Shown: positions 34,912 through 43,600, counted from the first letter of the stretch. The stretch: DNA of 64,000 bases from Streptococcus plurextorum DSM 22810 (GCF_000423745.1 NZ_AUIO01000003.1:62001-126000); one strand, 5' to 3'. Made by a program: numbers and translations. Notes: generated by a model from the letters alone, not told the origin.

Positions 34912-36093
34912 ATGGTGCTATTATCAAAACGTGTTCTAGCGATGGAAGAGAGTGTCACTTTAGCATCAGCTGCTAAGGCAAAAGCTTTACAAGAAGCAGG
35001 ACGAGATATTATTAGTTTAACGGTTGGGGAACCTGACTTTGTCACCCCAAATCATATCTGTCAAGCGGCCATTACTTCTATTGAGAATGGTAGCGCTAGT
35101 TTTTATACGGCGGCATCTGGCCTACCTGCTTTAAAAGAAGCTATCGTCACTTATATGAAAAATCATTACGGGTATAGTGTTGATACCAATCAGGTACTAG
35201 CTGGAACAGGCGGGAAGTTTATCCTTTATGCTTTCTTTATGTCAGTGCTTAATAAGGGCGATGAAGTGCTCATTCCAACTCCTTACTGGGTTTCTTATGC
35301 TGAGCAGATTCAGTTAGCAGAAGGAAAGCCTGTCTTTGTTCAAACAGATGAAACAAGTGATTTCAAAGTAAGTGTCTCACAATTGGAGCAGGCTCGCACT
35401 GACAAAACTAAGGTGATTATCCTTAATTCTCCTTCAAATCCAACTGGCTCTGTCTATCATCGAGAAGAATTAGAAGCTATTGGTAATTGGGCTGTTGAAC
35501 ATAATATTTTGATTCTATCAGATGATATTTACGGTCGATTGGTTTACAATGGCACCCAGTTCACTCCGATTTCGAGTATTTCAGAGGCCATTCGTCAGCA
35601 AACTGTTATTTCTAACGGTGTTGCAAAAGCTTACTCTATGACAGGTTGGCGTGTCGGTTTTGCAATAGGTCATCCAGAGATTATTTCTGCTATGGCAAAA
35701 ATCATTAGTCAGACCACCTCAAACCTGACAACTGCTGCCCAATATGCTGCTATTGCGGCCTTAACTGGTAGTCAGGACCCTGTGGAGGACATGCGTTTGG
35801 CTTTTGAAGAACGGCTCAATGTCATTTATCCTTTGTTAGCACAAGTGCCAGGTTTTGATGTCAGAAAGCCAGAAGGAGCTTTCTATTTCTTCCCTAATGT
35901 CAAGAAAGCTATGGCCTTAAAAGGGTTTGTTCATGTTACTGACTTTACAAATGCTCTTTTGGAAGAGGCAGGAGTGGCAGTGGTGACAGGAGAAGGATTT
36001 GGAGCGCCAGAAAATATTCGTATCAGTTATGCAGCTGATTTAGAAACCTTAAAAGAAGCTGTGGCTCGCATTAAAGCATATATGGAAGCATAA
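34912..36093 (+). CDS. aspC: PLP-dependent aminotransferase (aspartate aminotransferase)
   Basis: 393-residue fold-type I aminotransferase, subgroup Ib. The PLP lysine is in [16 protein letters not shown] (near residue 240); the cofactor contacts NSPSNPTG (~175) and SDDIYG (~203) are present. AAGGAGG lies directly before ATG 34912. The ~90-nt leader from a TATAAT overlapping the dinG stop contains a hairpin CTTACGA / TCGTAAG. Paired with asnS, which consumes aspartate, a common streptococcal order. Confidence 0.92.
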   Translation: MVLLSKRVLAMEESVTLASAAKAKALQEAGRDIISLTVGEPDFVTPNHICQAAITSIENGSASFYTAASGLPALKEAIVTYMKNHYGYSVDTNQVLAGTGGKFILYAFFMSVLNKGDEVLIPTPYWVSYAEQIQLAEGKPVFVQTDETSDFKVSVSQLEQARTDKTKVIILNSPSNPTGSVYHREELEAIGNWAVEHNILILSDDIYGRLVYNGTQFTPISSISEAIRQQTVISNGVAKAYSMTGWRVGFAIGHPEIISAMAKIISQTTSNLTTAAQYAAIAALTGSQDPVEDMRLAFEERLNVIYPLLAQVPGFDVRKPEGAFYFFPNVKKAMALKGFVHVTDFTNALLEEAGVAVVTGEGFGAPENIRISYAADLETLKEAVARIKAYMEA

Positions 36094-36110
36094 AAAGAGT
36101 AGGAAACATT

Positions 36111-37457
36111 ATGTCTAGAAAATTGATTACCATTAACCAAGTAAAAGATTATGTCGGTCAAGAAGTTACCATCGGTGCCTGGGTTGCCAACAAGTCAGGC
36201 AAGGGCAAGTTGGCTTTCTTGCAGTTGCGTGACGGAACAGCCTTCTTCCAAGCAGTTGCTTTTAAGCCAAACTTTATTGAAAAATTCGGTGAGGAAGCAG
36301 GTACAGAAAAGTTTGATGTGGCAAAACGCCTCAGCCAAGAAACCTCTGTTTATGTGACAGGGATCGTCAAGGAAGACGAGCGTTCTAAGTTTGGTTACGA
36401 GTTGGATGTGACAGACCTTGAAGTCATCGGTGAGTCACAAGACTACCCAATCACACCGAAAGAACACGGGACAGACTTCCTCATGGACAACCGTCACCTC
36501 TGGTTGCGTTCTCGTAAACAGGTTGCTATCCAACAAATCCGTAACGCTATCATCTATGCGACCTATGAATTCTTTGAGAAAAATGGCTTTATCAAGTTTG
36601 ATAGCCCAATCTTGTCTGGAAATGCGGCAGAAGATTCGACAGAATTGTTTGAAACGGACTACTTTGGTCAACCTGCCTACCTCAGTCAATCTGGTCAGCT
36701 ATATCTTGAAGCCGGTGCTATGGCACTTGGTCGTGTTTTCGACTTCGGACCTGTTTTCCGTGCAGAAAAATCAAAAACTCGCCGTCACTTGACGGAGTTC
36801 TGGATGATGGATGCGGAGTATTCATTCTTGAGCCATGACGAGTCACTTGACTTACAAGAAGCCTATGTCAAAGCTTTGATTCAAGGCGTTATTGACCGTG
36901 CTCCTCAAGCCTTGGAAACGCTGGAGCGTGATGTAGATGCTCTTAAACGCTACATTGCAGAACCCTTCAAACGTGTGGCTTACGACGATGCCATTACCCT
37001 TCTGCAAGAGCATGAGGCTGATGAAGATACAGACTACGATCACATCGAGCATGGTGATGACTTCGGATCACCTCATGAAACTTGGATTTCAAACTACTTT
37101 GGTGTCCCAACTTTTGTGGTCAACTATCCAGCAAGCTTCAAGGCTTTCTATATGAAACCAGTTCCAGGCAATCCAGAGCGCGTGCTTTGTGCAGACCTCT
37201 TGGCACCAGAAGGATATGGTGAAATCATCGGTGGCTCTATGCGTGAGGACAACTACGATGCCTTGGTGGCGAAAATGGACGAACTCGGTATGGACAAGTC
37301 AGAATATGAATTTTACCTTGACCTTCGCAAATACGGTTCAGTGCCACACGGTGGTTTCGGTATCGGTATTGAGCGTATGGTGACATTCGTCGCTGGTACA
37401 AAACACATCCGTGAAGCCATTCCGTTCCCACGTATGTTGCACCGCTTGCATCCGTAA
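36111..37457 (+). CDS. asnS: Asparaginyl-tRNA synthetase
   Basis: 448-residue class IIb aminoacyl-tRNA synthetase. N-terminal OB anticodon-binding domain (~1-105), then motif 2 [21 protein letters not shown] (quoted within limits) near residue 215 and motif 3 [10 protein letters not shown] near residue 420. TAGGAAAC precedes the ATG. It is 17 nt after aspC and is likely cotranscribed. No T-box leader is seen. Codon use is strongly biased as for translation genes. Confidence 0.96.
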   Translation: MSRKLITINQVKDYVGQEVTIGAWVANKSGKGKLAFLQLRDGTAFFQAVAFKPNFIEKFGEEAGTEKFDVAKRLSQETSVYVTGIVKEDERSKFGYELDVTDLEVIGESQDYPITPKEHGTDFLMDNRHLWLRSRKQVAIQQIRNAIIYATYEFFEKNGFIKFDSPILSGNAAEDSTELFETDYFGQPAYLSQSGQLYLEAGAMALGRVFDFGPVFRAEKSKTRRHLTEFWMMDAEYSFLSHDESLDLQEAYVKALIQGVIDRAPQALETLERDVDALKRYIAEPFKRVAYDDAITLLQEHEADEDTDYDHIEHGDDFGSPHETWISNYFGVPTFVVNYPASFKAFYMKPVPGNPERVLCADLLAPEGYGEIIGGSMREDNYDALVAKMDELGMDKSEYEFYLDLRKYGSVPHGGFGIGIERMVTFVAGTKHIREAIPFPRMLHRLHP

Positions 37458-37513
37458 GTTAAGAAATTATAGCAGATTGTTTTAGCAAATAGCTTATTTG
37501 TTCAGATTAAAAG

Positions 37514-37538
37514 GAATCTCTCCCAGAGATTCTTTTTT
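37514..37538 (+). terminator. asnS terminator
   Basis: GAATCTCT / AGAGATTC stem with loop CCC and a T run. Confidence 0.85.
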
Positions 37539-37547
37539 AATTTGCTA

Positions 37548-37575
37548 TTGACAAGGATAAAATACTTGTTATAAT
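37548..37575 (+). promoter_or_regulatory. ccdA promoter
   Basis: Consensus TTGACA (37548-37553) and TATAAT (37570-37575) with a 16-nt spacer, 38 nt before ATG 37614. Confidence 0.8.
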
Positions 37576-37613
37576 TAAATCATACAAAATATAATTGAGT
37601 AAATGGAGGCGCG

Positions 37614-38282
37614 ATGACACTTATTCAGTTGCTAACCTTGTTTATGGAAGGTCTTTTATCCTTTTTATCGCCTTGTGTGTTACCTATTCTTCCGATTTAT
37701 GTGGGCATTTTAGCAGGTAATAGTGACTCGAAAACCTATAAAAAAGGGACAGCGGTGTCGAACACTCTATGGTTTGTCGCTGGTATTTCTCTGACCTTCT
37801 TTTTATTAGCCTTTGCGTCTAATTACTTGAGTATTTATCTGATGAAGCACCGTATGGTCTTACAAGGGATAAGTGCTGTGATGATTTTAATGTTTGGCCT
37901 CTTCCAGATAGGTCTTGTAAAAATTCCTGCTTTTTTAAAGGAATTATCAGCCAAGCACAAGGTTTATCGCACGGGTATGAAGGTGACCCCACTATTAGCC
38001 TTACTCATGGGATTTACCTTTAGTTTTTCTTGGACACCTTGTATCGGACCGATTTTAGCTAGCGTCTTTCTGTATGCCTCAAGTCAGGGAGGCTGGGTTA
38101 GCACACTACTGATAGGGATTTACTGTTTAGGATTTATCTTACCTTTTGTCCTGATTGCTTTTTTCTCCGAAAGAATGCTTGCGCTTTTTAAGGCGAGTCA
38201 AAGGTGGCTTTATTATACAAAATGGCTATCAGGTCTTTTACTGATTGGCATAGCTGTATCATTACTGTGGAATATATTTTAG
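37614..38282 (+). CDS. ccdA: CcdA-family thiol:disulfide membrane transporter
   Basis: 222-residue membrane protein with six spans that carries reducing power from cytoplasmic thioredoxin to extracellular thiol proteins. The two reactive cysteines are in LSPCVLP (near residue 20) and WTPCIGP (near residue 144). Ribosome site ATGGAGG. Followed 10 nt later by a TlpA-type lipoprotein, its likely partner. In pneumococcus the equivalent pair reduces the surface methionine sulfoxide reductase MsrAB2; no msr gene is next to it here. Confidence 0.93.
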   Translation: MTLIQLLTLFMEGLLSFLSPCVLPILPIYVGILAGNSDSKTYKKGTAVSNTLWFVAGISLTFFLLAFASNYLSIYLMKHRMVLQGISAVMILMFGLFQIGLVKIPAFLKELSAKHKVYRTGMKVTPLLALLMGFTFSFSWTPCIGPILASVFLYASSQGGWVSTLLIGIYCLGFILPFVLIAFFSERMLALFKASQRWLYYTKWLSGLLLIGIAVSLLWNIF

Positions 38283-38292
38283 GAGGTTTCTG

Positions 38293-38865
38293 ATGAAACG
38301 GTTGGATGCATTCATATTACTCTGCTTAGCTTGTCTAGGCTTATGTTTAGCAGGTTGTGACAGCTTGAAAAAGGAGCAATCTGAATCAAGCTCTGCTATG
38401 GTTCCTAGCTTAGGGGTTGGCGAACAGGCACCAGATGTAGAGATGGTAGCTTTTGATGGCAGTAAGTTAAGCTTAGCAGATTTAAAAGGTAAAAAAGTGT
38501 ATATCAATGTTTGGGGAAGTTGGTGTGGTCCATGTCTGATGGAGATGCCAGAATTAGAAAAGCTCTATCAAGAATACAAGGACAAAGAAGATTGGGTATT
38601 TTTATCACTCGTTACGCCAAGTGATAAAGAACTAGGCAATAAAATGACTCGAGATGGTAGTAAAGAAGATATCATGGCAGTTGCTAATGACAAAGGCATT
38701 AGCTACCCAGTCTATTTCGATCAGAAAGATCTGTTTATGACAGCTTTTGCCGTTAGAGCATTTCCCTCTCACATTCTGATCAACTCGGATGGAACCATTG
38801 CTAGCTATAGTATGGGGAGTCTGACAAAAGAAGCCTTGCAAGCTGTTTTTGAAAAAGTAAGTTAA
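38293..38865 (+). CDS. TlpA/ResA-like thioredoxin-fold lipoprotein
   Basis: 190 residues. Signal peptide with lipobox LAGC (Cys22 approx.), a Ser/Glu-rich linker and a thioredoxin fold with active site WCGPC (near residue 77) followed by the family cis-Pro region FPSH (near residue 157). Extracellular membrane-anchored thiol reductase fed by CcdA. AGGAGG directly before ATG 38293. Similar to pneumococcal Etrx proteins. Confidence 0.92.
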   Translation: MKRLDAFILLCLACLGLCLAGCDSLKKEQSESSSAMVPSLGVGEQAPDVEMVAFDGSKLSLADLKGKKVYINVWGSWCGPCLMEMPELEKLYQEYKDKEDWVFLSLVTPSDKELGNKMTRDGSKEDIMAVANDKGISYPVYFDQKDLFMTAFAVRAFPSHILINSDGTIASYSMGSLTKEALQAVFEKVS

Positions 38866-38952
38866 AAAGGAGTCGGAAGAACAGGTCCACTCTTTGAATT
38901 TTAGGTTAAGTCTTGATTTTGTGGAGACTTGTTGTCTCCGTCGCCTTTTTGC

Positions 38953-38958
38953 TATAAT
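38953..38958 (+). promoter_or_regulatory. -10 box of the DUF1803 gene (leaderless type)
   Basis: TATAAT, 6 nt before ATG 38965. Possible -35 TTGTTG at 38929-38934 (18-nt spacer), inside a GGAGAC / GTCTCC hairpin. Confidence 0.6.
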
Positions 38959-38964
38959 AAAGGC

Positions 38965-39615
38965 ATGATTACGATTTTTAATCCCACTAAAATTACTGGG
39001 CATCCTTTTTTCAAAGATTTAATTAACTATTTAGCGATTCGTGATGATGTGATTTTGCGACAAATCAAACGTGATTTTCCTGATATTGCCAATTTAGACC
39101 GCTTATTGGAGATTTATATTCAAGAAGGTTACGTCTGTCGTGACAATAAACGTTACCACCTAACCCTCCCTCTAATCAATCGTTTAGAGCTTGTTACTTT
39201 AGATAGCCATATCATGGTGGATGTTGAATCCCCTATCTACAAATCCTTGATGTCCCTTCGCTTTGAGACACAACTCAGTAACCAAGCCAACACGGTCTTG
39301 ATTGCTGAGTCGACAACGATTGCTCGCCGTGAGCTGACCTTGTCCAATTATTTTGCTAACCTTCGAACGGCGCAGCCTTTGTCTGCCGAGCAAAAACCAC
39401 TTTATGATCTTTTAGGAGATGTTAATCCTGATTATGCTCTTAAGTATATGACAACATTTCTCTTGAAATTGGTAGATAAAAATCAGGTTGTCCATAGACG
39501 TCCAGATGTTTTTGTGGAGGCTTTAGAGCTTTTAGGTTACATCGAGAAAATAGCAGAGCAGACTTATGAGCTCAGAATGGCCTTTGATGCAGAAAAAATG
39601 ATTTTTAGCGCATGA
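38965..39615 (+). CDS. DUF1803 family protein
   Basis: 216-residue soluble protein of the streptococcal DUF1803 family, function unknown. The N-terminal ~80 residues look like a winged-helix or helical domain (FKDLINYLAIRDDVILRQIKRDF, quoted in part) and the C-terminal part is helical. The frame could be extended to 38929, but that start lies upstream of the -10 box; ATG 38965 is preceded by TATAAT at 6 nt and has no ribosome site. Not related by operon to the neighbours. Confidence 0.8.
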   Translation: MITIFNPTKITGHPFFKDLINYLAIRDDVILRQIKRDFPDIANLDRLLEIYIQEGYVCRDNKRYHLTLPLINRLELVTLDSHIMVDVESPIYKSLMSLRFETQLSNQANTVLIAESTTIARRELTLSNYFANLRTAQPLSAEQKPLYDLLGDVNPDYALKYMTTFLLKLVDKNQVVHRRPDVFVEALELLGYIEKIAEQTYELRMAFDAEKMIFSA

Positions 39616-39638
39616 GAGCAGGTAACTGCTCTTTTTTT
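39615..39638 (+). terminator. DUF1803 gene terminator
   Basis: AGAGCAG / CTGCTCT stem with a GTAA (GNRA) loop and seven T residues; it overlaps the stop codon. Confidence 0.85.
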
Positions 39639-39670
39639 GACTATTATCACAATCATTTTGACTATAATTG

Positions 39671-39706
39671 TTTTATTTTTGACAACGATTGTTGTCAAAA
39701 ATAAAA
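39671..39706. promoter_or_regulatory. 36-bp palindromic operator of the membrane-protein cluster
   Basis: Perfect 16-bp inverted repeat: left arm ending TTTTTGACAAC (39671-39686), spacer GATT, right arm starting GTTGTCAAAAA (39691-39706). It covers the -35 box TTGTCA (39692-39697) of the promoter for the cluster. Another half-site TTGTCAAAG lies just downstream (39725-39733). The XRE protein encoded at 41204 is the natural candidate to bind it. Confidence 0.75.
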
Positions 39707-39720
39707 AGATGTGTTACAAT
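39692..39720 (+). promoter_or_regulatory. Promoter of the membrane-protein/XRE cluster
   Basis: TTGTCA (39692-39697), 17-nt spacer, TACAAT (39715-39720), 37 nt before ATG 39758. Confidence 0.75.
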
Positions 39721-39757
39721 AATCTTGTCAAAGAAAATCACTGAGGGAGGAAATGCC

Positions 39758-40264
39758 ATGCTAGATAGAACCTTTATCAGATTGTTTAAAATGCTATATG
39801 GGATTAGGCGTGACATTAGTCAGAGGGAGATGCTTAGCCTAAATCAGCTACATGCTAAGCAGTTGCGGCTCTTTTTCCTATCTTTACTGATAAGCATATG
39901 CTTAGAGCTGCTTTTGATTGATGGGATTTTTGCCTTATCCGTTTTGGTAGCACTGGTGATTTTTTTCCTAGAAAACGGTCGATTAGTTAAGTCTCTACAG
40001 CTAGACAAGATTTTTGTCCGTAAAGAACAGCTAGCCTCAGCAAAGAAAAACATGTTACAGAAGACTTTCTGGGACACGCTGGTCTATTTACTTGTTTCTC
40101 TGGGAATAGGTTGGCTACTTTGGGAGGCTAATATTCCTCAAGAACACGGAGATCATTACCGTACTTATTGGCAATTGGCTGTACCGATAATGGTAGTGAT
40201 GAACACAAGTCTTGGTTTTGTGACAGCTTATTTTGGCAATCGTCGCAAGATTATCCTGATATAG
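39758..40264 (+). CDS. Membrane protein of the XRE-linked cluster (DUF3278-like)
   Basis: 168 residues with a charged N-terminus (~45 residues) and four membrane spans in two pairs (LFFLSLLISICLELLLIDGIF region and WDTLVYLLVSLGIGWLLW region). It resembles the DUF3278 group of streptococcal membrane proteins that sit beside small XRE regulators; the family call is tentative. GAGGGAGG precedes ATG 39758, and an earlier in-frame start at 39689 would lie within the operator. First gene behind the 36-bp palindrome. Function unknown. Confidence 0.75.
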   Translation: MLDRTFIRLFKMLYGIRRDISQREMLSLNQLHAKQLRLFFLSLLISICLELLLIDGIFALSVLVALVIFFLENGRLVKSLQLDKIFVRKEQLASAKKNMLQKTFWDTLVYLLVSLGIGWLLWEANIPQEHGDHYRTYWQLAVPIMVVMNTSLGFVTAYFGNRRKIILI

Positions 40265-40302
40265 GGTTAGTCAGCGAAAAATGGAGGAAATGGAGAGTTG
40301 TC

Positions 40303-40503
40303 ATGAAACAGCCGATACTCAATACGATGAGATAGCTTGTGGTTATTGATAGTGGTTTTTATATCGGTTACCAACTGCTACACTTTAAGACCATTACAGA
40401 AGCGACTATACTCCCTATCTGGATGGCTAATATCGTGATGAACAATTGCCTAAAAGATTTGGTTGCAACACAGAGGCAGAATTTAGAAGAGGGGAAAGGA
40501 TAA
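40303..40503 (+). pseudogene. Small membrane-cluster gene with one in-frame TAG
   Basis: A 66-codon frame from ATG 40303 to TAA 40501, interrupted only at codon 11 by TAG (40333-40335). It reads MKQPILNTMR, stop, LVVIDSGFYIGYQLLHFKT and on to DLVATQRQNLEEGKG. It ends 5 nt before the next gene of the cluster and has an upstream GGAGAG site, so it was a normal operon member. A single CAG to TAG change would explain it. The fragment after the stop has a possible start but would lose part of the membrane span. Confidence 0.6.
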
Positions 40504-40508
40504 GACTC

Positions 40509-40757
40509 ATGACACAGGAAAATATAAGATCGACCTTTATGATTTCTAACCGTCATCTAGGAATTGCTTTAATAATCATTCAATTAGCTTGTGCTTTTTT
40601 GAGTGTGTTGCTCCGATACCTTATTTTAGGAGATTGGCACTGGATGCGGATGTTAGCATTTTTTGAATGGAGCTATTATTCTAGCGTGATATTCCCCGTA
40701 TTTCTCATCTTATCAGACGAGAAAGAATTGACGAAAAAAGAAAGTGAGAATTGTTAA
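40509..40757 (+). CDS. Small membrane protein of the XRE-linked cluster
   Basis: 82 residues with two membrane spans (LGIALIIIQLACAFLSVLL and an aromatic-rich second span near residues 45-70). No family recognised. GGGGAAAGG precedes ATG 40509; the longer frame from 40446 overlaps the preceding pseudogene. It stops 1 nt before the next start. Confidence 0.7.
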   Translation: MTQENIRSTFMISNRHLGIALIIIQLACAFLSVLLRYLILGDWHWMRMLAFFEWSYYSSVIFPVFLILSDEKELTKKESENC

Positions 40758-40931
40758 ATGAAGACTGTTGAAAGCTTATTGACCAGACTACCAATAGCTC
40801 TTAGATTAGTGGTATGGCTAGTCTTAGTTGTAGGAGCGCTGTATCTGACTCAACCGACAATCGGTTTTATCTTTGAAATGCTCTATAAGGGCGGCTACGA
40901 GCTAGGCAAGTTTTTGGCACAACTTTTTTAA
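40758..40931 (+). CDS. 57-residue membrane protein of the XRE-linked cluster
   Basis: Starts MKTVESLLTRLPIALRL, continues with one hydrophobic span (VVWLVLVVGALYL) and ends GYELGKFLAQLF. ATG 40758 directly abuts the previous stop, with GAAAGTGAGA upstream, and TAA 40929 is 13 nt before the next start; the tight packing supports it as a real gene although it is very short. No family recognised. Confidence 0.6.
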   Translation: MKTVESLLTRLPIALRLVVWLVLVVGALYLTQPTIGFIFEMLYKGGYELGKFLAQLF

Positions 40932-40944
40932 GCGAGGGATAACA

Positions 40945-41196
40945 ATGACAACACAAACGGAATTGGTCAAAGCTACTTACACCACTAAAAAAGGCAGAGA
41001 AGTCGTTATTACTGGTAAGCATGTCTATAATGCCGTATCTGTCCTGTCTCTAATCATGCTCCTTTATATCGGCTTTGTTTGGTGGCAAAGAGGACAACTT
41101 TTATTAGATGGGGTTCTCTTACTAGGACCGATTGCTTCGCTAATAGGTGGCATAGTAAATGGTGTTAAATGGCTGTGCAACACAGCTAGAAAGTAA
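40945..41196 (+). CDS. Small two-span membrane protein of the XRE-linked cluster
   Basis: 83 residues: a polar N-terminus (TTKKGREVVITGKH) then two membrane spans (YNAVSVLSLIMLLYIGFVWW and LLLDGVLLLGPIASLIGGIV). No family recognised. Ribosome site GAGGG before ATG 40945. The XRE gene starts 7 nt after its stop. Confidence 0.7.
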   Translation: MTTQTELVKATYTTKKGREVVITGKHVYNAVSVLSLIMLLYIGFVWWQRGQLLLDGVLLLGPIASLIGGIVNGVKWLCNTARK

Positions 41197-41203
41197 GGAT
41201 CTT

Positions 41204-41413
41204 ATGGCATTGGTATTGAAAAATCGGCTCAAAGAACTACGAGCTCGTGACGGTATTAACCAAACAGAAATGGCAAAACTTGCTGACGTTTCCCGTCAGA
41301 CCATCAGCTTGATTGAACGTGAGGAATACACACCATCTGTTGTTATTGCTCTTAGGATTGCACAGGTTTTCAAAGAACCTTTAGAAAATGTTTTTAGCTT
41401 GGTAGAAGAATAG
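41204..41413 (+). CDS. Small XRE-family transcriptional regulator
   Basis: 69-residue single-domain Cro/CI-type regulator (YozG-like size). HTH at residues ~15-37: QTEMAKLADVSRQTISLIER. No effector domain. AAGGAT precedes ATG 41204; the frame can be extended to 41159 but without a ribosome site. It is the only DNA-binding protein in this cluster, and short XRE regulators of this class usually control the operon of membrane proteins that encodes them, so the 36-bp palindrome at 39671 is its likely target (inference). Confidence 0.88.
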   Translation: MALVLKNRLKELRARDGINQTEMAKLADVSRQTISLIEREEYTPSVVIALRIAQVFKEPLENVFSLVEE

Positions 41414-41422
41414 GAGAATGGG

Positions 41423-41761
41423 ATGTCAAAAGGCTTCATCAAAAAGATAGGAATTGTTTTTATCGTAATAGGGACACTTTATTTAGCTTTGTCGCTCTAT
41501 CTTTTCATTAAACGTGGCGGAGATGTTCCGCTCTTATGGACAATCTATCTGGGAGTTGGACTTTATCTAATCTTGCGTAAGCGCATCATCGATCAGCCAA
41601 AGCTTGCTTATCTTTTTATGATGTTACTGATGTTAGGGATAGTTTCGGCTCTTTTTATAGAGACTGATTTAGAGTTAGGCATGTTATTGCTTTCGGCATT
41701 TCTTTTGAATTGGGACTTGGACGACATCAAGAAGGGAGAGAAAAATGAGCTTAAAAATTAA
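41423..41761 (+). CDS. Membrane protein of the XRE-linked cluster
   Basis: 112 residues, three to four membrane spans with a short charged tail (DLDDIKKGEKNELKN). No family recognised. TAGGAG precedes ATG 41423. It overlaps the next gene by 17 nt, which implies coupled translation with the DUF3169 protein. Confidence 0.72.
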   Translation: MSKGFIKKIGIVFIVIGTLYLALSLYLFIKRGGDVPLLWTIYLGVGLYLILRKRIIDQPKLAYLFMMLLMLGIVSALFIETDLELGMLLLSAFLLNWDLDDIKKGEKNELKN

Positions 41762-42512
41762 GGAAAAAGACTCGGCTACTGTACGCATCTTAAAACAATT
41801 AGGGCAAGGAGCTATCATTGGTGCTATCATAGGTCTGGTACTAGCGGTATGTTTAGTGATGACAGAAGGCAAGTTATCTTTTGTTAATGAAGACTTGTTC
41901 TTTGAGGTCATCATTTGGGGGCTGCGTATTCTTGGCGTTTTAGCCACGGTTATTTCTATTGAGATGGGATTCCAAACAAAGAAGCTGGTTGACATTTATG
42001 AGAACACAGAGGACGATGATGCGTCAGAAGACCTTTATCGTAATCTAAACCTAAAGCACAACTATGCGACCATCTATAATGGTTTTGCAGTGCTATTTGC
42101 CATGATTACAATCGTCTTAGCTTATAAGTTTAAGATTGATGCAAATGGTGCTATCATGATGCTTCCTGTAACGGATTTTGCCAGCTTAATCTTGAGCTTG
42201 TTGATCCAGATGCGCCTACTTAAGCTTTATAATCGCATTCGTGGCATTGAGATGACGACAGTCCCGACTTTGAAGGAGCTGAAAAATAATGTTATGCGCA
42301 TGGATGAGGCGGAAATTCAAGCCAATTATAAGATGGCTTATGATGTAGTACTTAATTTATCTGGCGTTATCTTGCCAAGTATCTATATGGTGCTACTGTT
42401 TATCTCTATCTTTTTCCAACGGGTTGAGATTTCAGGAATTTTGGTAGCAGCAGTCATCCATGGTTATATCATCTTTGCTAATTTTAAGATGGCTAGGGAC
42501 TTTTACAAGTAA
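41745..42512 (+). CDS. DUF3169 family membrane protein
   Basis: 255-residue membrane protein with six predicted spans in three pairs and a central cytoplasmic segment (MTTVPTLKELKNNVMRMDEAE). It fits the DUF3169 family, found in Firmicutes next to small XRE regulators and of unknown function. GAAGGGAGAG before ATG 41745 lies inside the previous gene. Last gene of the cluster; a terminator follows. Confidence 0.82.
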   Translation: MSLKIKEKDSATVRILKQLGQGAIIGAIIGLVLAVCLVMTEGKLSFVNEDLFFEVIIWGLRILGVLATVISIEMGFQTKKLVDIYENTEDDDASEDLYRNLNLKHNYATIYNGFAVLFAMITIVLAYKFKIDANGAIMMLPVTDFASLILSLLIQMRLLKLYNRIRGIEMTTVPTLKELKNNVMRMDEAEIQANYKMAYDVVLNLSGVILPSIYMVLLFISIFFQRVEISGILVAAVIHGYIIFANFKMARDFYK

Positions 42513-42518
42513 AATAGG

Positions 42519-42551
42519 AACCACTTTTTCCTAAGAGGAAGAGTGGTTTTG
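42519..42551 (+). terminator. Terminator of the membrane-protein cluster
   Basis: AACCACT / AGTGGTT stem with inner TTCCT / AGGAA pairing, followed by TTTTG. The extended -10 of rsmD (TGCTATAAT, 42552-42560) follows at once. Confidence 0.8.
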
Positions 42552-42560
42552 TGCTATAAT
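42552..42560 (+). promoter_or_regulatory. Extended -10 box of rsmD (leaderless type)
   Basis: TGCTATAAT, 6 nt before ATG 42567. No clear -35 box, which extended -10 promoters can do without. Confidence 0.6.
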
Positions 42561-42566
42561 GGGAAC

Positions 42567-43106
42567 ATGAGAATTGTATCAGGAAATTTTGGTGGCCGTC
42601 CTTTGAAGACTTTGGATGGTAAAAATACACGCCCAACTTCAGATAAAGTTCGTGGAGCGATTTTTAATATGATTGGTCCTTATTTTGAGGGTGGTCGTGT
42701 CCTTGATCTTTATGCGGGTTCAGGTGGGCTTGCTATTGAAGCTGTGTCGAGAGGAATGGCTTCTGCTGTTTTGGTGGAAAAACATAGTGGTGCTCAGGCT
42801 GTTATTGAGGAAAATATCAAGATGACCCAAAGTTCAAACCAGTTTACTCTTTTGAAAATGGATGCAGAGCGAGCGCTAAGTCAATTAAATGGTCAGTTTC
42901 ATCTGATTTTTTTGGATCCCCCTTATGCCAAAGAGCAGATTGTAGCTGATATTGAAAAGCTAGATGCATTGAATCTGTTGGCAGAGGATGTGATGATTGT
43001 CTGTGAGACGGATAAAGCAGTGCAGTTGCCTGAGGAAATTGCATCTGTTGGCATCTGGAAAGAAAAAGTTTACGGAATCAGCAAGGTTACAGTTTATATT
43101 CATTGA
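42567..43106 (+). CDS. rsmD: 16S rRNA (guanine966-N2) methyltransferase
   Basis: 179-residue SAM-dependent methyltransferase acting on the small ribosomal subunit. SAM motif VLDLYAGSGGLAIE (residues ~47-60), catalytic FLDPPY (~119-124). The frame extends to GTG 42543, but the -10 box lies between it and ATG 42567, which also gives the family N-terminus (MRIVSGNFGGRPL). coaD and sepM follow in the normal streptococcal order. Confidence 0.94.
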   Translation: MRIVSGNFGGRPLKTLDGKNTRPTSDKVRGAIFNMIGPYFEGGRVLDLYAGSGGLAIEAVSRGMASAVLVEKHSGAQAVIEENIKMTQSSNQFTLLKMDAERALSQLNGQFHLIFLDPPYAKEQIVADIEKLDALNLLAEDVMIVCETDKAVQLPEEIASVGIWKEKVYGISKVTVYIH

Positions 43107-43114
43107 GGAAAATT

Positions 43115-43600
43115 ATGGCAACAATTGGACTTTTTACAGGATCTTTTGATCCTATTACAATAGGTCATTTAGATCTTATTAGACGGGCCAGCAGACTTTT
43201 TGATCAGCTTATTGTGGGGATTTTTTACAATCAGCAAAAAGCAGGTTTTTTTACCATCGAGCAGCGGGAGCAGATGATTAGGGAAGCTCTTGAGGATTTT
43301 CCAGGGATCAAAGTGATTAGCTCAACAGGTGAATTAGCCGTGGATGTGGCAAGGCGAGAGGGGGCGACACATCTGGTGCGTGGGCTTCGCAGTGCTGTTG
43401 ATTTGGAGTATGAAGCGAATTTGGAATATTTTAATAAGCAATTAGCGTCAGAGTTAGAGACTGTTTATTTGCTAGCGACACATGCCTATCAACCGATTTC
43501 ATCGAGTCGAGTGCGTGAGCTTATTTATTTTGGGGCTGATATAAATGGCTTTGTGCCCCAAAGTGTCATCAAAGAAGTGGAGAAAGCGAGAGAAGCGTGA
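43115..43600 (+). CDS. coaD: Phosphopantetheine adenylyltransferase
   Basis: 161-residue nucleotidyltransferase making dephospho-CoA from 4'-phosphopantetheine and ATP. The T/HxGH motif is TIGH in FDPITIGHLDL (residues ~12-22) and the second signature is ISSSRVRELI near residue 130. GAGGAAAA precedes ATG 43115; the TTG at 43103 overlapping rsmD is less likely. It overlaps the next gene by 4 nt. Confidence 0.95.
   Translation: MATIGLFTGSFDPITIGHLDLIRRASRLFDQLIVGIFYNQQKAGFFTIEQREQMIREALEDFPGIKVISSTGELAVDVARREGATHLVRGLRSAVDLEYEANLEYFNKQLASELETVYLLATHAYQPISSSRVRELIYFGADINGFVPQSVIKEVEKAREA

Noticed and set aside
36000..36110. T-box leader before asnS
   Set aside because: The aspC-asnS gap is 17 nt, and the aspC leader lacks the T-box sequence; only a simple hairpin is present.
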